Positions 61,324 to 64,000 of a DNA stretch of 64,000 nt are shown here, one piece after another. Where the stretch lies: assembly GCF_019753045.1 (NCBI RefSeq), contig NZ_JAIELN010000006.1, positions 186,001 to 250,000 of the forward strand, given 5' to 3'. Below the pieces are notes generated by a model. The model did not search any database, was not told the DNA's origin, and saw only the letters and a list, made by a program, of their open reading frames with translations. Source of the DNA: Hyphomicrobium sp. (GTDB taxonomy: Bacteria; Pseudomonadota; Alphaproteobacteria; Rhizobiales; Hyphomicrobiaceae). Every line of letters starts with the position of its first letter. Position 1 is the stretch's first letter. The position numbers were made by a program, and so were the translations under genes.

Positions 61324-62329
61324 TTTCCAAAGCGAACCGCACCATTCATATTTGCTACCGTTGGCCCCTAATGGAAGAAGCCGCCATATTTCTGCTTATC
61401 GATGAACTCCTGGCCTACTCACGGTGGGCGCTGTCTGCCGGTCAATTGATGCCGGTTTCCTCTGCACTGCAGAATTCTCCAGCAAGTAGGCCGCCCAGCG
61501 GCGGACGTCCGCAATCGGTCCTGGCTGCCATTGAAGAATTCGCCTAAATATCTGCACTCCACTCGGAAGCAGACTTCTGACGTCAGAGCACTCACGATTG
61601 CACCCCATCAGCGCTGATATCCGCTAATGGGATCTTGCAGCCATGTAGCGACGTCGCGATGCGGAGTAAGCGGACGTAGACTGTGCAGAAAAGTAGGTAT
61701 CAACCGCACCTTGAAGCGCATCCGCTGTGGTTCCGATGGGGGCGACCGCCATAAGTTTTCTCACGCTAGTCTCTGAATGACTCCCCGCATCGATGATGGC
61801 CCTATTCAGCTGGCGCGCGGCAGCGCCGACCGCCGCTTGAATAAGGGGCCGTGGCTGGCGTTGGCGGAGGCGTTTCACCGTTAGGTAGCCGCCTCGATCG
61901 GCCCCACAAATGATCACATAAGTAATTTCTATTTGAGGTATCGATATAGTCGTGCAAATATATCGTTCACTGTGACGCCGGGGGGGGCGTCGAGTGTGTT
62001 TTGGGGGGAAGTCGAAGTCGTGTCGGAGTACCTGTCCGCCGCTGTTCAAGCGGCCGTGCGCCCTTATCTTGCGCGAGATCAGCATAGGAACGGTAGCAAC
62101 AGCATTGCTGCTTGCCGGCCGCGTTTCCACAATGAGCGTGATCTTTTCGAAGATCGTCGCTTGCTGAATGCACAACAAATCCGCTGATCCTCGACACTTA
62201 GGGCCGCGCTGCGGGCTTCTAAGTGGAGGCTGTGCGGCTGCGCGCGACAGAGAAGCCATCAGAAAAAAAACACAGCGGTCCCGGCGCAGCGTCGTCGGAT
62301 TTGATCGTGCGAATTTGGGGAGAATTACA
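61324..62329. other. Long intergenic stretch with possible gene remnant and G-tracts
   Basis: About 1 kb without a well-supported gene. A minus-strand frame at 61396-61608 ends like a GST C-terminal domain (IADVRRWAAYLLENSAVQRK) and may be a decayed gene. A minus-strand frame at 61624-62259 has no convincing protein features. Plus-strand G-tracts of 8 (61980-61987) and 6 (62003-62008) bases occur about 330 bases before the TonB-receptor start. A GACGCC...GGCGTC hairpin encloses the first. Confidence 0.4.
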
Positions 62330-64000
62330 ATGATAAAGAAGAAACTTGTGCTGAGCAGTGCGCTGCTCCTGGTGCCGATCGCCGCTCTTGCTCAAGAGGC
62401 GGATACCGGAAGTGCTGAAAAGCCTCTTCCGCCTGTCACGGTGTTCTCGGACAAGCAAGCTGAACCGGCCAAGCAGAAGGTCACGAAGAAAAAGAGCGCA
62501 TCTAAAAATGCCAACTCCGCTAAAACGCAAAATCAATCGCCGAGCGACTTAGATTCATCGATCGGGGATGCAAATGGCTTGCAGCTCGATAGCCAGGGTG
62601 TCTTCCCGCCGTCCGTGACCGCGCAAACCGTTGGTGGCGTGATCGTAAGCGATCCGACGCTCGGTCGTGTCAGCAGCGTAAGCCGCGAAGGCCTCAACAT
62701 TCTCGGTGGCGGGGCACAAACCAGCTTCTATCAGGCTGCCGATATAATTCCGTCGGTCAACTACGAAAGTCCTGATCCTTTTGGTCTGAGCAATACGCGC
62801 AACATCAATATCGGGGGCAAAGGCGACTTTCATCTCTCGCGGAACATCAACGGCCTCCCGATCATGGGGATCGTCGGAGGCGCTGATCTCTACGATCTCG
62901 AAAACATCTCTCGTCTCGACGTGTACAGAGGGCCAATGCCAGCCGACAGGAGCCTTGGCGTTTCAAATGCTTCTGGCGTGATCGACCAGATCATTCTTGG
63001 TCCGCAGGCTAAAGCCTCAGCCTTCGCCGAAGAGAGCTTCGGATCGTGGAACTTCAATAAGACATTCGCACGCGTCGACTCCGGATTGCTCAGTACGGGA
63101 ACGCAATTCTTCATATCCGGGTCTACCGCCAGCGCCGACAAATGGACAGGCGCGGGAGATGAATCGCGTGACAACTTTGCGATAGGGGTAAGCCAACGGG
63201 TCGGCGAGGACCTGAAGGTCGATGTAAACGCGGTCTACAGCAAATTCGACGGCAACCCCTACAAAGCGCTCACGTATGCACAGACAAAGAACCTCAGCCA
63301 AAACTATGGGTTGGACTATGATCAAACATTCAATTTCGCCACTCGCGCTAACTACTACAAATTCAATCGCGTAAGCTCCGAGGATTATGCCGTTTTCGCG
63401 AATATCGATTACCGGCTGGCAGAGGGGCAGCATCTCGTATTCAAGCCTTACTACTGGAACAATGACGGGGAGCAGTGGTCTGCTGCAGGCAACCAGATCC
63501 AGAAATGGCGCCAGCAGAACGACAATCTCGGTGGGGTTCTGGAATACGATGGACATTTCGCTACCGGGACGGATGTAGCGGTAGGTTACTGGTGGCAGTC
63601 ACTGGCGCCGCCTCCGCCGCCGACCGATCAACGTCGTTTCAATATCACTTCGTCGGGCGAGCTCACGTTCGCGAACTGGAACACGATCGCGAACATCGAC
63701 AACTTCGTCATCAACAGTCCCTACGCTCAAGTTACGCAGTCGCTCGGATCCGTCACGGTGACGGGAGGCGTGCGCTACATGAACCTCGGCGCGCCGGAGA
63801 TGCGGTACTACATGACGGCGGGCGTTCCCAATGGCACGCTGGACGATGCGTTATCCTATCCCGGTCTGAAGGAATACGCCGATGCACGCGTAGCCGCGCG
63901 GGATTACAACGAATTCTTGCCAAACTTCGGAATCACGAAGGATTTCGGCGGCGGATGGAGCACGAATTTCGCCTACGGGCGCAACTTCGGCCGGCCGGAC
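62330..64000 (+). CDS. TonB-dependent outer-membrane receptor (3' end outside window)
   Basis: The frame opens at ATG 62330 (GGGGAG at 62317-62322) and runs without stop to the window end, 557 codons. A signal peptide (MIKKKLVLSSALLLVPIAAL, cleavage after LA-QE near 22-23) is followed by a Lys/Ser/Asn-rich linker (about 30-75). The plug domain (about 85-215) has FYQAADIIPSVNYESPDPFG and IGGKGDFHLSRNINGLPIMG. Barrel strands follow, rich in aromatic and charged residues (FGSWNFNKTFARVDSG, then FISGSTAS). It would take up an iron chelate, cobalamin or similar ligand. No TonB partner or transport genes are seen here. Confidence 0.88.
   Translation, partial: MIKKKLVLSSALLLVPIAALAQEADTGSAEKPLPPVTVFSDKQAEPAKQKVTKKKSASKNANSAKTQNQSPSDLDSSIGDANGLQLDSQGVFPPSVTAQTVGGVIVSDPTLGRVSSVSREGLNILGGGAQTSFYQAADIIPSVNYESPDPFGLSNTRNINIGGKGDFHLSRNINGLPIMGIVGGADLYDLENISRLDVYRGPMPADRSLGVSNASGVIDQIILGPQAKASAFAEESFGSWNFNKTFARVDSGLLSTGTQFFISGSTASADKWTGAGDESRDNFAIGVSQRVGEDLKVDVNAVYSKFDGNPYKALTYAQTKNLSQNYGLDYDQTFNFATRANYYKFNRVSSEDYAVFANIDYRLAEGQHLVFKPYYWNNDGEQWSAAGNQIQKWRQQNDNLGGVLEYDGHFATGTDVAVGYWWQSLAPPPPPTDQRRFNITSSGELTFANWNTIANIDNFVINSPYAQVTQSLGSVTVTGGVRYMNLGAPEMRYYMTAGVPNGTLDDALSYPGLKEYADARVAARDYNEFLPNFGITKDFGGGWSTNFAYGRNFGRPD

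Noticed and set aside
61624-62259. Minus-strand open frame of 211 codons
   Set aside because: No ribosome site, no hydrophobic or motif pattern, and a mixed low-complexity composition.
62181-62329. Possible cobalamin riboswitch before the TonB receptor
   Set aside because: I could not find the conserved B12-box elements; only an A-run and an ordinary ribosome site are visible.
1-64000. CRISPR arrays, insertion sequences, prophage or tRNA genes
   Set aside because: No direct-repeat array, transposase, integrase, phage structural gene or cloverleaf was recognised on reading both strands.

Overview
The window reads as chromosome of an alphaproteobacterium of the order Hyphomicrobiales, most likely a Hyphomicrobium-like species (inference). 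The grounds are moderately high GC, the alphaproteobacterial block lptC/A-lptB-rpoN-hpf-ptsN, an RpoE-ChrR pair, and repeated sigma-EcfG-type promoters (GGAAC-N16/17-CGTT). I see no tRNA, rRNA, CRISPR array, insertion sequence or prophage.

Layout. 0-11 kb: end of a lytic transglycosylase, small genes, a type II NADH dehydrogenase, and the translation genes pheT, pheS, rplT, rpmI and infC on the minus strand. A 170-bp intergenic repeat separates pheS from rplT. infC lies 3 kb from rpmI and appears to start at an ATC codon. 11-18 kb: two glycosyltransferases, an alpha/beta hydrolase, and a GST-queG-SDR operon. 18-25.4 kb: uppP, then the envelope and nitrogen-regulation block ptsN, hpf, rpoN, lptB and a fused LptC-LptA-LptA protein, with a short RNase D upstream. 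25.5-32.1 kb: an EmrAB-type efflux locus with a TetR regulator, a palindromic operator region and a second EmrA-like adaptor, followed by an MFS carrier. 32-39 kb: mixed metabolic genes (aldo/keto reductase, BtuF-like protein, carboxylesterase, YghU-type GST, RNA methyltransferase). 39.4-43.8 kb: an OmpR/EnvZ-type two-component system, a PAP2 phosphatase and a four-repeat membrane protein.

43.9-53 kb looks like a general-stress island. A DUF883/YqjE-like/YqjK-like operon, CsbD, an AI-2E-type membrane protein with an extra C-terminal domain, small exported proteins and a DUF3606 protein occur together. At least four near-perfect sigma-EcfG promoter matches stand directly before genes here, and a further weaker match sits before a terminator-bounded segment that could encode a small RNA. 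53-64 kb: a 16-cysteine copper-storage-type protein, ChrR and RpoE, a secreted lipase, an AraC regulator, a DUF3011 protein, an unusual 793-residue metallophosphoesterase with a membrane domain, and the first 557 codons of a TonB-dependent receptor that runs off the window.

The efflux, two-component/PAP2, Lpt and UppP genes all serve the envelope. The EcfG-type and RpoE/ChrR elements point to two extracytoplasmic stress circuits in one 10-kb stretch.
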